The position numbers were made by a program, and so were the translations under genes. From positions 682,001 to 746,000 of the forward strand of contig NZ_SOMG01000030.1 in assembly GCF_004402045.1 (NCBI RefSeq): a DNA stretch of 64,000 nucleotides. Reading direction: 5' to 3'. The notes under the pieces are model-generated. The model did not search any database and was not told the origin of the DNA. It was given only the letters and a program-made list of their open reading frames with translations. The stretch is from Lelliottia nimipressuralis (GTDB lineage Bacteria > Pseudomonadota > Gammaproteobacteria > Enterobacterales > Enterobacteriaceae). Of the stretch, positions 46,052-57,307 are shown in pieces; the first letter of the stretch is position 1; every line of letters starts with the position of its first letter.

Positions 46052-47602
46052 TCAAGCCTGCACCGGCAAACTAAAACTCGAAATACTCCGTGAAAGCTGC
46101 TGCGCCTGCTCTTCCAGCGAGGCCGCTGCCGCGGCGGACTGCTGCACCAGGGCGGCGTTCTGCTGGGTCACGCCATCCATCTCGGTCACCGCCTGCCCGA
46201 CCTGACTAATCCCGCGGCTCTGCTCTTCAGAGGCGACGGAGATCTGCTCCATCAGCGTATTCACTTTATTGACCGATGAAATAATCGAGTCAATCACCTC
46301 GCCCGAGCGGCTGACCAGCTCCGCACCGTTTTTCACGCTGGAAACCGACTGGGCAATCAGGCTCTCGATGTCTTTAGCCGCCACCGCGCTTTTCTGCGCC
46401 AGAGTGCGCACTTCACTGGCCACGACCGCAAAGCCGCGTCCCTGCGTGCCGGCGCGTGCCGCTTCTACCGCCGCGTTCAGCGCCAGGATGTTGGTCTGGA
46501 AGGCGATGCTGTTAATCACGCTGGTAATGTCTTCGATACGCTTCGAGTTCGCGGCGATGGTATTCATCGTGTCGATGACTTCGCGGGTCACCGCTTCACC
46601 GGTGTGGGCATTTTTCACCGCGTCCTGCACCAGTTTCCCGGCCTGATAGACGTTATCGGTATTGTTCGCCACCGTCGCGCTCAGCTCTTCCATGCTGGCC
46701 GCCGTCTGGGTTAATGCGGAAGCCTGCTGCTCGGTGCGTGAAGCGAGGTCGATATTCCCGGAGGCAATCTCCTGCGCTGCGTGCGTTACGGTATGGCTCG
46801 CATCGCGCACCTGGGCGATGGTCGCAAGCAGTGCCTGACGCATCTGTTCCATCGAGCTCATCAGATGATCGATTTCGTTATGTGCGCTCCCCATCACCGG
46901 CACCGGAATGTCCAGCTTGCCTGCCGCAATCTGGCTGCAGTGCTCGCGCGCCAGGTTTACCGGTGCAAAGACAAAGCGCTTCATCAGCAGGCTGACGGCG
47001 ATAATCACCACCACAAACAGGCAGGCGATAGCGGCAATAATCACCAGGCCGGAGATGAAGTTACTGCTCGCATCTTCGTTCAGGCTTTTGGCATATTTCT
47101 GGTGGACGGAAAGCACCTGGTCGAGAACGATCTCGTACTGGCGGTCGAGGCGGGACACTTCCGGGATCAGCGCGTTAAATTTGGCGACATCGTGCGCCGC
47201 AGCGGCATCGATCAGCGGCGCCAGACCCTGGTTGCGGTAGTTTTGCCAGGCATCCTGATAGGCACTCACCAGCGGGGCTTCATCCGTCAGACGCGGCGAC
47301 GCCATAAAGGCCGCAAAGGCGTGGTCCGCTTTGGTCAGCGCCTCTTTCACGGCGGCAAGCTTCGCAGACTCGTCTGCCGAGTTGCCTGCTTCCACCATCT
47401 TCACATACTCCATCACCCGAACGCGCAGCGTACGGCTATGGTTGATAGGGTCAATAATGGACAGCACAACCTGGATCTCTTTGTTGACGTTATCCAGGGA
47501 ATTATTACTTTTAATGATGAGGCCAACGCTGGTGACAGTGCTGACAACAAAGAAGAAAAGCAGTGAGAACAGGACAATCAGGGACGACTTTTTCAACGAC
47601 AT
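46052..47602 (-). CDS. Methyl-accepting chemotaxis protein
   Basis: About 516 residues from ATG 47602. TM1 ([23 protein letters not shown]), a ~155-residue four-helix-bundle sensor domain, TM2 ([21 protein letters not shown]), HAMP, then the long signalling helix pair. The hairpin tip has [48 protein letters not shown], which binds CheA/CheW. The C-terminus ([10 protein letters not shown]) lacks the NWETF pentapeptide that recruits CheR/CheB, so it must be adapted by others. Ligand unknown; the sucrose genes follow but no link is shown. Confidence 0.9.
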   Translation of the reverse strand: MSLKKSSLIVLFSLLFFFVVSTVTSVGLIIKSNNSLDNVNKEIQVVLSIIDPINHSRTLRVRVMEYVKMVEAGNSADESAKLAAVKEALTKADHAFAAFMASPRLTDEAPLVSAYQDAWQNYRNQGLAPLIDAAAAHDVAKFNALIPEVSRLDRQYEIVLDQVLSVHQKYAKSLNEDASSNFISGLVIIAAIACLFVVVIIAVSLLMKRFVFAPVNLAREHCSQIAAGKLDIPVPVMGSAHNEIDHLMSSMEQMRQALLATIAQVRDASHTVTHAAQEIASGNIDLASRTEQQASALTQTAASMEELSATVANNTDNVYQAGKLVQDAVKNAHTGEAVTREVIDTMNTIAANSKRIEDITSVINSIAFQTNILALNAAVEAARAGTQGRGFAVVASEVRTLAQKSAVAAKDIESLIAQSVSSVKNGAELVSRSGEVIDSIISSVNKVNTLMEQISVASEEQSRGISQVGQAVTEMDGVTQQNAALVQQSAAAAASLEEQAQQLSRSISSFSLPVQA

Positions 47603-47691
47603 AAACCAATACCTCAAGGAAAATTATTCCTTATGGTTATCGGCGCTTCCAAAACTTAAATTAATTAAAGTTATTGATGTATTAAGTCGGG

Positions 47692-48708
47692 CTATTTTGC
47701 TGACTTATAGCGTCGCTGCAGGGTGGCATCCAGTTTCCGCTGCAGCGGTTCCGGAGTCTCACCCTCAATCAATTTGCTAATCAAATCAAAGCAGTGCCAC
47801 GCCAGCTGACGGTTATCCTGACGGATGGTATCCACGGGGATGGTCAGCGAATCGTAGAGATAGTGATCGTCAAAACTGGCTAACCTGATATCGCTTTGCA
47901 ACAGGTTATGCTGGCCCATATAGCGCAGCACCCCTTCCAGCAGCCCGCAGGCGGCGGCGAACAGCGCTTTCGGCGGGCGCCCCAGGCGGGCGCAGAGTTC
48001 AGCAAACATCTCGTACCCGGAGCTCGGGTGATAGTTGCCGTGAATGATCCACTCCGGGCGCATCTCTACGCCAGCGTCACGAAGCCCTTGCCTGAACCCT
48101 TCCAGGCGGTCGCGCGTCGGGGATAAGCGGGGCTGCCCGCCGAGGAAGTAGAACTCATCAGGATGCTGACGCGCAATGTCGGCCACCAGTTCCGCCGTCG
48201 GGGTAATGGAATCGGTGATGACCAGCGGCAGCGCGCTGTCGTTGATGTGGCGGTCGAAAAGGACAACGGGCAGCTGCTCGCTCAGCTTGTGGTAGTCCGC
48301 ATCGTTAAGCATGCTGGAGGCCACAATCAGCCCGTCCACCTGGCGCGCCACCATGTTGTTCACCACCACCGTCTCCTGCCCCGGGTTTTCATCGCTGCAG
48401 GAGATCAGCAGCTGAACGCCCGCCTCGCGGCACAGCGTTTCCAGCTCGTGAGAAAACACGGCAAAACCGTAGTTGGTGATCTCCGGAACCACCAGACCAA
48501 TGGTGTGGCTGCGGTTATCGCGCAGCGACCGGGCGTGAATGCTGGGCTGATAGTGGTGCTCTTTTGCGATCGCCAGCACGCGCTCGCGCGTCTCTTCCGC
48601 CACGCGAAGCTCTTTGCTGCGCCCGTTCAGTACCAGGCTGGCGGTGGCTTTTGACACACCCGCCAGCTCCGCGATGTCTTTAATGGTGACGCGTTTTGTT
48701 TTTCTCAC
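47692..48708 (-). CDS. scrR: Sucrose operon repressor ScrR
   Basis: 338-residue LacI-family repressor: [28 protein letters not shown], hinge, periplasmic-binding-type effector domain. Nearly the same as Klebsiella ScrR ([45 protein letters not shown]). It releases its operators when fructose or fructose-1-phosphate builds up. Last gene of the scr set, so it is under its own control; sites lie before scrY and scrK. Confidence 0.93.
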   Translation of the reverse strand: MRKTKRVTIKDIAELAGVSKATASLVLNGRSKELRVAEETRERVLAIAKEHHYQPSIHARSLRDNRSHTIGLVVPEITNYGFAVFSHELETLCREAGVQLLISCSDENPGQETVVVNNMVARQVDGLIVASSMLNDADYHKLSEQLPVVLFDRHINDSALPLVITDSITPTAELVADIARQHPDEFYFLGGQPRLSPTRDRLEGFRQGLRDAGVEMRPEWIIHGNYHPSSGYEMFAELCARLGRPPKALFAAACGLLEGVLRYMGQHNLLQSDIRLASFDDHYLYDSLTIPVDTIRQDNRQLAWHCFDLISKLIEGETPEPLQRKLDATLQRRYKSAK

Positions 48709-48736
48709 AACGACTTAGATCCGGCTGCCAAAACCC

Positions 48737-50143
48737 TCATTCTATCATGCAGGCGCGCAGCGACCAGTAGCGTAATGTGATGTCGGACGCACCTTCGAAT
48801 CGCACCCGGGCCGGATGGTCAGGAAAATAGCGGCTGCTCATCACCCCTTCACCGTGATTGATGAATATTTCAACGCTGGAGCGGTCGCACAGGACGCGTA
48901 AATGACGGACGTCGCCCTGCCAGTAGCGGGTCAGCGTTTCACCGGTTTTCAGGCTCGCGCGTTCCAGACGCACGCCCTGCTCATCGACGGTGAGACGCAG
49001 CGCGCCGGCAAAATCGACGTTCGCGTGCGTTGCGCTCATCTCAAACTCCAGGCGCGTGGCGTCCAGTTCCGGTGCAGCGCTGGCATGCCCTTGCCAGTTT
49101 TGCTCTTCTTCGCGCAGCCCCGCCAGCTCGCGCACCGGGGTCTGCCAGAGTTTGCCGTCGCGATACTGTAATTCGCGCGGACAGGTCATCTGGTGCATCC
49201 AGCCGTGCGCCCGCGTGGGCTGAAGCATCTCTTCCCCGTCCGGTACGCCCATCCAGCCTATCAGAATGCGGCGACCGTCTTCCGCCAGCGTCGTTTGCGG
49301 GGCGTAAAACTCAAAGCCCGCGTCCAGCTCGTGCAGTTCGCCGTGATCGAATGCGACACTTGCATAGTCAAACGCCCCGCTCATCCAGGTGGCCGGATAG
49401 GTGTTGAGGTAGCGATGCGGCTCGCGCGCCAGCCCCTGCGGGCAGCAAATCAGGATGTGCGTTCCGTCGAGCGCGAACAGGTCCGGACACTCCCACATAT
49501 ACCCTGCGTCCGTCAGGCCGTTGACGCCGTGACCGGCGATTTCCCCGCAGGACGTCCAGGCGTGCAAATCGGCCGATTTAAACAGCAGCACTTTGCCGCG
49601 CTTTTGCAAATCCTGCGCGCCGAGCACCATGTACCACATCCCGTCGTGCTGCCACACTTTCGGGTCGCGCACGTGGCCGGTGTAACCTTCCGGCAGTGCA
49701 AGCACCGGCCCCAGCTTCGTGAAGGTACCGTCCGGCTGCTCCACGGCCAGGCACTGCCAGGCCGTGCGGCTGCCGTCGTCGAACTTGACGTTGCCGGTAT
49801 AGCACAGGGTCAAAACGCCCTCATTATCCACGGCGCTACCGGAGTAGCAGCCGTTGCGGTCATATTCTTCGTCGGGCAGCAGCGCCATCGGCTCATGCTG
49901 CCAGTGCACCAGGTCCGCAGAGCTCCAGTGCCCCCAGCACTTAAAGCGATGCTCGCAGTCCAGCGGGTTCCACTGATAAAACAGATGGTAGCGGCCGGCA
50001 AACCAGATAAACCCGTTGGGATCGTTCATCAGCCCCGTCACCGGCGCGGGGTGCCATTGCGGATAATGGCTATCCGCAAGCGCCCGCGGCTGACCTTTCA
50101 TAACGGCCTGCAGGATCGCAGGCCAGCGGGAAGGTAACGTCAT
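48737..50143 (-). CDS. scrB: Sucrose-6-phosphate hydrolase ScrB
   Basis: 468-residue GH32 beta-fructosidase that splits sucrose-6-phosphate into glucose-6-phosphate and fructose. Nucleophile Asp in GLMNDPNGF, transition-state Asp in GHVRDPK, acid/base Glu in MWECPDLF, C-terminal beta-sandwich. Cytosolic. The ATG overlaps the scrA stop (TAATG). Confidence 0.94.
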   Translation of the reverse strand: MTLPSRWPAILQAVMKGQPRALADSHYPQWHPAPVTGLMNDPNGFIWFAGRYHLFYQWNPLDCEHRFKCWGHWSSADLVHWQHEPMALLPDEEYDRNGCYSGSAVDNEGVLTLCYTGNVKFDDGSRTAWQCLAVEQPDGTFTKLGPVLALPEGYTGHVRDPKVWQHDGMWYMVLGAQDLQKRGKVLLFKSADLHAWTSCGEIAGHGVNGLTDAGYMWECPDLFALDGTHILICCPQGLAREPHRYLNTYPATWMSGAFDYASVAFDHGELHELDAGFEFYAPQTTLAEDGRRILIGWMGVPDGEEMLQPTRAHGWMHQMTCPRELQYRDGKLWQTPVRELAGLREEEQNWQGHASAAPELDATRLEFEMSATHANVDFAGALRLTVDEQGVRLERASLKTGETLTRYWQGDVRHLRVLCDRSSVEIFINHGEGVMSSRYFPDHPARVRFEGASDITLRYWSLRACMIE

Positions 50144-51513
50144 TATTCAGAGTCCGTTTTATATTTCAGCAGCAGTGAGACGGTAAACGCCACGCCGAAG
50201 GCAATCACCATGCCGATAATATAGTTGAGCAGCGAGCTGGCCTGCACGATGGCCATGCCCGGAATGGCAGTCAGCCCGACGGCGGTCATGTAAACATGTA
50301 CGGAGACCACCCAGGCACCGCCCACCGCGCCGCCAATCAGTGCGGCGATAAACGGTTTAACGAAGCGCAGGTTGATACCAAAAATGGCCGCTTCGGTAAT
50401 GCCCAGCATCGCAGAAAACGCCGACGGCAAGGTAATGGCTTTGATTTTGGCATCTTTGGTTTTGAACCACACCGCCAGACAGGCACCGCCCTGCGCCACG
50501 TTCGCCATGGCCCAGATAGGCAGCAGGAAGTTAACGCCAATCGACGGATTCCCCAGCAGTCCGGCTTCAATGGCGTGGAAGCTGTGGTGAATACCGGTGA
50601 TCACAATCACCGAGTAAAGTCCGCCAAACAGCAGCCCGGCCAGCCAGCCCGCGTGGGCGATAAGGGTGCTGAGAATAAAGGAAATACCATCCCCTAAGGC
50701 GCGCCCCGCCGGGCCGATAATCAGCAAGGCGATAAAGCCGGAGATAACGACGGTGAGGAACGGCGTCAGGATCAGGTCTAATGCGTCCGGGATCACGCGG
50801 CGCAGGTTTTTCTCCACCATGCTCATAAACCAGACGGCCAGCAGCACCGGGAATACCGTGCCCTGATAGCCGATCATCGCGATGTCAAGGCCGAAGAAGT
50901 TCATGGTGTGGAAGCCGGAGGCCACGCCCCAGGCGTTGGTCAGCGCCGGGTGGGTCAGAATGCCGCCCAGCGTCGCACCGAGATACGGGTTACCGCCAAA
51001 CTCGCGCGCGGCGGTGAAGCCAATCAGAATAGGCAGAATGATAAACGCAGCGGAACTGCACATGTCCAGCATGATGTAGATGGCGTTATCCGCATTAACC
51101 CAGCCGTAGGTTTTCACCATGCCGAGCAGGCCCATCAGCAGACCGGACGCCACAATCGCGGGAATGATCGGCACAAAGATGTTAGAAAGCAAACGGGCAA
51201 TACGCTGGAACGGGTTCAGCTTGCGCGCCGCCAGATCGGCAGCTTCAGATTTGCTGGATTCGCTAATCCCCGCCGCCTGAATAAACGCGGCGTAAACCTT
51301 GTTGACCACGCCCGTACCAAAAATCACCTGCATCTGTCCGGCGTTACGAAAACAGCCTTTTACGCCGTCAACCTTGCCGATAGCCTGCTGATCGGCAAGC
51401 GCGTCATCGACCAGCACCAGACGAAGACGCGTTGCGCAGTGCGCCGCGCTGGCGATGTTTTCTTTGCCACCGAGCAGCGGAATAAGCGCGCGGGCGATAT
51501 TATCAAAATCCAT
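50143..51513 (-). CDS. scrA: Sucrose-specific PTS enzyme IIBC ScrA
   Basis: 456 residues: IIB domain with phospho-Cys26 (SAAHCATRLRLV), then the ten-helix IIC channel (ASGLLMGLLGMVKTYGW, GVASGFHTMNFFGLDIAMIGY, TGIHHSFHAIEAGLLG). It imports sucrose as sucrose-6-phosphate and needs the IIA-Glc protein from elsewhere. Confidence 0.94.
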   Translation of the reverse strand: MDFDNIARALIPLLGGKENIASAAHCATRLRLVLVDDALADQQAIGKVDGVKGCFRNAGQMQVIFGTGVVNKVYAAFIQAAGISESSKSEAADLAARKLNPFQRIARLLSNIFVPIIPAIVASGLLMGLLGMVKTYGWVNADNAIYIMLDMCSSAAFIILPILIGFTAAREFGGNPYLGATLGGILTHPALTNAWGVASGFHTMNFFGLDIAMIGYQGTVFPVLLAVWFMSMVEKNLRRVIPDALDLILTPFLTVVISGFIALLIIGPAGRALGDGISFILSTLIAHAGWLAGLLFGGLYSVIVITGIHHSFHAIEAGLLGNPSIGVNFLLPIWAMANVAQGGACLAVWFKTKDAKIKAITLPSAFSAMLGITEAAIFGINLRFVKPFIAALIGGAVGGAWVVSVHVYMTAVGLTAIPGMAIVQASSLLNYIIGMVIAFGVAFTVSLLLKYKTDSE

Positions 51514-51552
51514 AGATACCTCTGCCTGACTTCATTTTTTATGATGTTTGAA

Positions 51553-51575
51553 CCGCTCCCGCCGGGCGGGAGCGG
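51553..51575 (-). terminator. Attenuator/terminator between scrY and scrA
   Basis: CCGCTCCCG and CGGGAGCGG flank CCGGG-like bases to form a 9- to 11-bp GC stem just after the scrY stop. No T run follows on the minus strand, so it probably slows or stabilises rather than stops. It would give more porin than permease. Confidence 0.55.
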
Positions 51576-51581
51576 GTTGGG

Positions 51582-53111
<1,530 letters not shown>

Positions 53112-53140
53112 CTAAAAGAAGTCATTAAACGTGCTAAATT

Positions 53141-53157
53141 GCTAAACCGGTTTAGGC
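53141..53157. promoter_or_regulatory. ScrR operator, scrY-proximal
   Basis: GCTAAACCGGTTTAGGC is a near-perfect palindrome of the ScrR/LacI-type site (GCTAAACC-GGTTTAGC). It lies 42 bp before the scrY start. Confidence 0.85.
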
Positions 53158-53200
53158 TGCTGATACTAAACCTCTGAATTTTGGATCGGCAATCTTTTTT

Positions 53201-53215
53201 GCTAAACCGTTTTAG
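53201..53215. promoter_or_regulatory. ScrR operator, second site before scrY
   Basis: GCTAAACCGTTTTAG, 60 bp from the other scrY operator. The spacing is near 6 helical turns, which would allow looping by a tetramer. Confidence 0.82.
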
Positions 53216-53272
53216 TAAGTGTGATCGAGGCGACAATTCAGGCCGCCGGGTGGCGGCCAGTGAAAGGAGGAA

Positions 53273-54163
53273 TTACAACTCGTGCTGCCAGGGCAACGCG
53301 GTCATTGCCCCTTTGGCGGTAGTGGCTAACGCGCCGCAGCGCTGGGCTAAGGCGATGACCGGCGTCAGGTCCTGCCCGGCGGCCAGACCGTAGAGCAGCC
53401 CCGCCACGAAGGCATCTCCCGCGCCGGTCGTATCGACGCACTGAACGGGGGTTGCCGGATAGTGTGTCACGGTACCCTCATTCCAGGCGACAACGCCCTC
53501 TTTACCCTGGGTGACCAGAACCAGACGCGCCGGGCAGCGCTGCATCAGCGTGTCCAGACCGACGTTTACCTGCACATCTCCGCTTAAAAACGCCAGTTCT
53601 TCGACGGAGAGTTTCACCACGTCGGCGCTTTGCAGGGCCTGCTCCAGGCAGCGGCGCAGTGCGTTCTCATCCGGCCAGAGATCCGGGCGAATATTGGGGT
53701 CAAAGCTGACGTAACCGCCCGCCTCACGAATGGCGGCCATCGCCTGAAATGTCGCAGAACGACTCGGCTCTGCGCTTAGCGCGATGGAACAGACGTGCAG
53801 CCACTCCCCGGCGCTGAACGACGGCAGATCGGCGGGTTCCAGAAACAGATCGGCGCTCGGGCGCACCATGAACGTAAATGAACGCTCGCCGTGGTCGTCG
53901 AGATCGACCACCACCGTCGAGGTGCGGTGCGCCGGGTCAAGGCGCATCTGGTGCACGTCGACCTGCTCATGCGCTAACGTCTTATACATAAAACGTCCGA
54001 AAGGATCGTCGCCAACCCTGCCGATAAAGGCGCTCCGGCCACCCAGCCGGGCAATACCGACCGCAACGTTTGCCGGTGCGCCGCCGGGACACTGCAGCAA
54101 TCTGCCTTCTCCATCGGGCAGCAAATCCACCACCGCATCGCCAAGTACCCAGATTTTTTTCAT
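53273..54163 (-). CDS. scrK: Fructokinase ScrK
   Basis: 296-residue PfkB-family kinase: GGAPANVAVGIARLGG near the N-terminus and the C-terminal signature DTTGAGDAFVAG with the catalytic Asp. It phosphorylates the fructose freed by ScrB. Separated from scrY by a 173-bp operator region, so there are two promoters. Confidence 0.94.
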   Translation of the reverse strand: MKKIWVLGDAVVDLLPDGEGRLLQCPGGAPANVAVGIARLGGRSAFIGRVGDDPFGRFMYKTLAHEQVDVHQMRLDPAHRTSTVVVDLDDHGERSFTFMVRPSADLFLEPADLPSFSAGEWLHVCSIALSAEPSRSATFQAMAAIREAGGYVSFDPNIRPDLWPDENALRRCLEQALQSADVVKLSVEELAFLSGDVQVNVGLDTLMQRCPARLVLVTQGKEGVVAWNEGTVTHYPATPVQCVDTTGAGDAFVAGLLYGLAAGQDLTPVIALAQRCGALATTAKGAMTALPWQHEL

Positions 54164-54175
54164 GTGATCCTCTTA

Positions 54176-54201
54176 GCTAAACTATATTAAACCGTTTTAG
54201 C
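54176..54201. promoter_or_regulatory. ScrR operator before scrK
   Basis: TTAAACCGTTTTAG (54187-54200) is a full site. A half site GCTAAAC (54176-54182) lies just before it in the same orientation, so two overlapping sites may exist. 13 bp before the scrK ATG. Confidence 0.82.
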
Positions 54202-54252
54202 TATTTAAGCACAGGCAGGGCAAAGGGGAAATAACGGGGAAGGAAAATTGGC

Positions 54253-55464
54253 TTAACGCACCAGATGCGGCCAGTGAATATCACCGACGCCATTAATCTG
54301 CGGACGGGCAAACAGAAAGCCCTGGAAGCGGCGGATACCGGCAGACTCGAGCCAGCACCACTCCTCTATCTTCTCGATCCCTTCGGCCACCAGGGTGATT
54401 TCGAGGTCGGAACAACAGCTGACGATGGAGCGCACAATCGCCTGTTTCGGGCCACTGAGGTGAATATCGCTGACAATTTCCCGGTCGATTTTAATTTTAT
54501 CCGGCTGGAACCGGGTCAGCAGGGAAAGACCGGCGTAGCCAGAACCAAAATCATCAATCGCCAGGCCAACCCCCTCACCGCGAAGCTGCTTGATGGCGCT
54601 ATTAAACTGGTTGAAGCCGGAGATCATCTCGTTTTCAGTAACTTCAATGACCACCTGCTCTGGCTGCAGCCCATGTTTTTTAATCTCACTGACCAGGAAT
54701 TCCACAGCGTTGGGGATATTCACCAGCGACATGGGCAGCAGGTTGACCGCAATTTTATGGCTGCCAATACCCAGTTTTTCCGCCAGCGCAAAGGCATACG
54801 CTTTTGTCTGGAGATCGACTTCGTAGATTTTGTCCGGGTCGAGGGTGCTGAAGAAGTGCTCCGGACTGCCGCCGTCGTTGCCGCGGATGAGGGCTTCAAG
54901 GGAGCTGATCTTCCCTTCCGAAGGCTCGACAATGGGCTGGAGCGCAAACTGACAGGACTGACCGGCAATCAGACCCAGAGACTCGCCAAAGGGTAACGCT
55001 TCGGGTGAGAGCGTCCATTTTTCAGGAATGTAGCGTGCTCCCGACGGGACCGGACGTTTGCCCATAATAAACGTCTGAATGAATTTGAACACCCGGTCAT
55101 CAGAGGTCAGATAGCTTTCAAGCTTGCTGTAGTGCAGAACCGACTGCAGCACCTCTTTCGGCGACTGCGTTTGCAGATCGAACAGCAGCATACCGACATT
55201 TTCGAAGCGTCTGCGCGGGCCATAGTCCCGCATCAGTTCAACCACCCCACTGTGCCGCTTGTCCTCGCGGATGGTATGGAACAGCTTAACCACACTCTCT
55301 TCCGACCCTTCGAGGATTTGCAGGACATCACTCCCTTTTGCAAGGAGTACGCCGGTAATATTCAGTTTTGCGTTGCGGCCCCTGGCGCGCTCCACCAGCT
55401 CCCGCAGTTCAGTGGACTGGCGGGATAAATTCAACTGGCTTCGGTAAATCAGAGTCGTCAGCAC
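54253..55464 (-). CDS. BLUF-EAL blue-light-responsive c-di-GMP phosphodiesterase
   Basis: 403 residues. BLUF domain 1-95: Tyr7 (LIYRSQ), Asn in LNITGVLL and Gln in VLQILEG are the flavin-network residues. EAL domain ~165-395 keeps the key motifs: SLEALIRG, NLLPMSL, EVTENE, DDFGSGYAG, K in DKIKID, and E in VAEGIE. It has the layout of Klebsiella BlrP1 and E. coli BluF; unlike E. coli BluF, whose EAL is degenerate, the catalytic set here looks complete. Monocistronic, next to scrK. Confidence 0.9.
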   Translation of the reverse strand: MLTTLIYRSQLNLSRQSTELRELVERARGRNAKLNITGVLLAKGSDVLQILEGSEESVVKLFHTIREDKRHSGVVELMRDYGPRRRFENVGMLLFDLQTQSPKEVLQSVLHYSKLESYLTSDDRVFKFIQTFIMGKRPVPSGARYIPEKWTLSPEALPFGESLGLIAGQSCQFALQPIVEPSEGKISSLEALIRGNDGGSPEHFFSTLDPDKIYEVDLQTKAYAFALAEKLGIGSHKIAVNLLPMSLVNIPNAVEFLVSEIKKHGLQPEQVVIEVTENEMISGFNQFNSAIKQLRGEGVGLAIDDFGSGYAGLSLLTRFQPDKIKIDREIVSDIHLSGPKQAIVRSIVSCCSDLEITLVAEGIEKIEEWCWLESAGIRRFQGFLFARPQINGVGDIHWPHLVR

Positions 55465-55559
55465 AAAAATGGGTTCCGATAAGAAAGAGAGGTGCCTTGA
55501 AGCTACTATTTAACATACTTAATCAATGCGACCTAACATATTCACGTCACAAGGGAACG

Positions 55560-57041
55560 TTACTTTTCCCCGTCCCCGATCCGGCTGTCGATCCTCTCCT
55601 GCATATAGTCGTAGAACGGGTTCGAGGTGACCCGCATGAGCGCCTCTTTCCCGACGCTCAGCACGGAGGTCTCTCCCCATAGCGCAATCGTCCCCAGGCT
55701 AATGCCATAGCGGTTTTTTACGCCTGGTTCGCGGCCATAGAGAGTGTCATCCGGCGGGAACGGCACGGCAACGTGCGACAGTGAATAGACATCCTGCGGC
55801 CAGGACTGCGCGAGCGGCACGACCGTCTCCCGTGTGCTCCCTGCGGGGGTTATTTTTGCTACTGTCGAAAAACTGTGATCGCCAGCATTGGTGATAACCG
55901 TGACACTGTAACGCCTTTGCGCCACCGGCAGCAGCGCCGAGGTGGCCGTCCACGACGACGGCTTGAACAGCGGGCGGAAGCTGGCAGCCTGGTTGATGTC
56001 AAACACCACCAGTTCGCTGCCGTTTGCCGGAAGCTGGTCAAACAGACCGGTGACCACCGCGCGGGTGCTGACCGTGGAATCCATGACCGACTGGAATGCC
56101 AGCACCGGTGGGAGCTGTGCCAGCCGCTGCTCACGCGCCGCGCGGCCAATCTGCTCCTGCAGGGCTTTCGTCAGTAGCCACGACTGGCGGGCGGCGTTCA
56201 CCGGGAAAGAATTGTATTTATACGGGTTATATTCCGGGGAGATATTCAGCCACGCCGCTTTGGCAAATGCCGGCAGCAGCGCCGGTAGCCCGGCGAAACC
56301 GGCAAACCGCGCAAAGGCCGTCACGCCGATCATCGGTGAGAGCAGTATCACCTGCTGCGGTTTACGCAGCGCAGACGAATCCAGTGCATCGAGGGCATAT
56401 TTCATCGCCAGCGCCCCACCGTTGGAGTAGCCCACCAGGTGCAGCGGCACATTCTCCCCCGCCAGACGCGTGGCTTCCCGCACCGCAAGGCGCGTCGCCG
56501 CCTGCCACATCTCCCAGTCAACGCCGGTCAGCGCACCGGGCGCGGTGCCGTGTCCTGGCAGGCGCGGGACAACGGCCACAAAGCCGCGCTGCTGATAGTT
56601 CATGGCAAGGTGTTTAACGCTGTAAGGCGAGTCCGTTAAACCGTGCAGCAGCACTACCGCGCCGCGCGGCTTTCCGGCTGGCATCAGCACAAATGAGCGG
56701 TTGGCATCGGGCGAAAACTGACCGGGCCAGACCAGGCTCTGGCGATAATAGCGGTTTAGCGGCGTGCGTTCTTCGCGCTCTGTTTTGGCCGTCACCGCCT
56801 TATCCAGATCGGCGAAAATGGCGTTTTCCCGGGCGATATATCCGGCAAAATCGGCGTTATCCAGATCGCGGACGGACATCTCATCGGCCCGCCAGGTATG
56901 CCACAGGTGCAGTTCCGGCCCCTGCTGCGAGAGATACACCCGCACCGCCAGCAGGACGATCAGCACGATCCCCGCGACCATCGCCATTTTCTTTGCAAGC
57001 GCTAACAGGCGCACGCTGACTCGCCAGGGCAAATTCGCCAT
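55560..57041 (-). CDS. Membrane-anchored alpha/beta hydrolase
   Basis: 493 residues. One N-terminal membrane helix (MAMVAGIVLIVLLAVRVYL), then an alpha/beta-hydrolase fold: oxyanion loop VVLLHGLTDSPY, nucleophile elbow GYSNGG (Ser), acid/His region ... SVMDSTVSTRAV and NAGDHSFS. Likely an inner-membrane esterase/lipase facing the periplasm. Substrate unknown. Confidence 0.82.
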   Translation of the reverse strand: MANLPWRVSVRLLALAKKMAMVAGIVLIVLLAVRVYLSQQGPELHLWHTWRADEMSVRDLDNADFAGYIARENAIFADLDKAVTAKTEREERTPLNRYYRQSLVWPGQFSPDANRSFVLMPAGKPRGAVVLLHGLTDSPYSVKHLAMNYQQRGFVAVVPRLPGHGTAPGALTGVDWEMWQAATRLAVREATRLAGENVPLHLVGYSNGGALAMKYALDALDSSALRKPQQVILLSPMIGVTAFARFAGFAGLPALLPAFAKAAWLNISPEYNPYKYNSFPVNAARQSWLLTKALQEQIGRAAREQRLAQLPPVLAFQSVMDSTVSTRAVVTGLFDQLPANGSELVVFDINQAASFRPLFKPSSWTATSALLPVAQRRYSVTVITNAGDHSFSTVAKITPAGSTRETVVPLAQSWPQDVYSLSHVAVPFPPDDTLYGREPGVKNRYGISLGTIALWGETSVLSVGKEALMRVTSNPFYDYMQERIDSRIGDGEK

Positions 57042-57252
57042 GCCGGGATCCCTTTTATATTCACAGTGCTTCTATCTTATCAAAAATGTGAACGGACTGA
57101 CGTATTCACCAAATTCATACCTGACGCTTCAGACAGTGCACCAAAAGTGAACTACGATGCACAAATGTTGATCAGTGGTTAATCAAATATTGCATGAAAT
57201 TTGCTCCACAGCGGGTTCTTACCGTCTTGTGAACATGGCACGCGTCGTGCAT

Positions 57253-57298
57253 TGTTAAACCGATAACACAAATTCGAACATTGACAGCCTGTTAACAG
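57253..57298. promoter_or_regulatory. Candidate operators before the RpiR gene
   Basis: TGTTA-N6-TAACA (57253-57268) and the perfect palindrome CTGTTAACAG (57289-57298) share TGTTAA and sit just before the RpiR ATG. They could be autoregulation sites. The rest of 57042-57307 shows no gene. Confidence 0.4.
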
Positions 57299-57307
57299 CG
57301 AGGCGGT

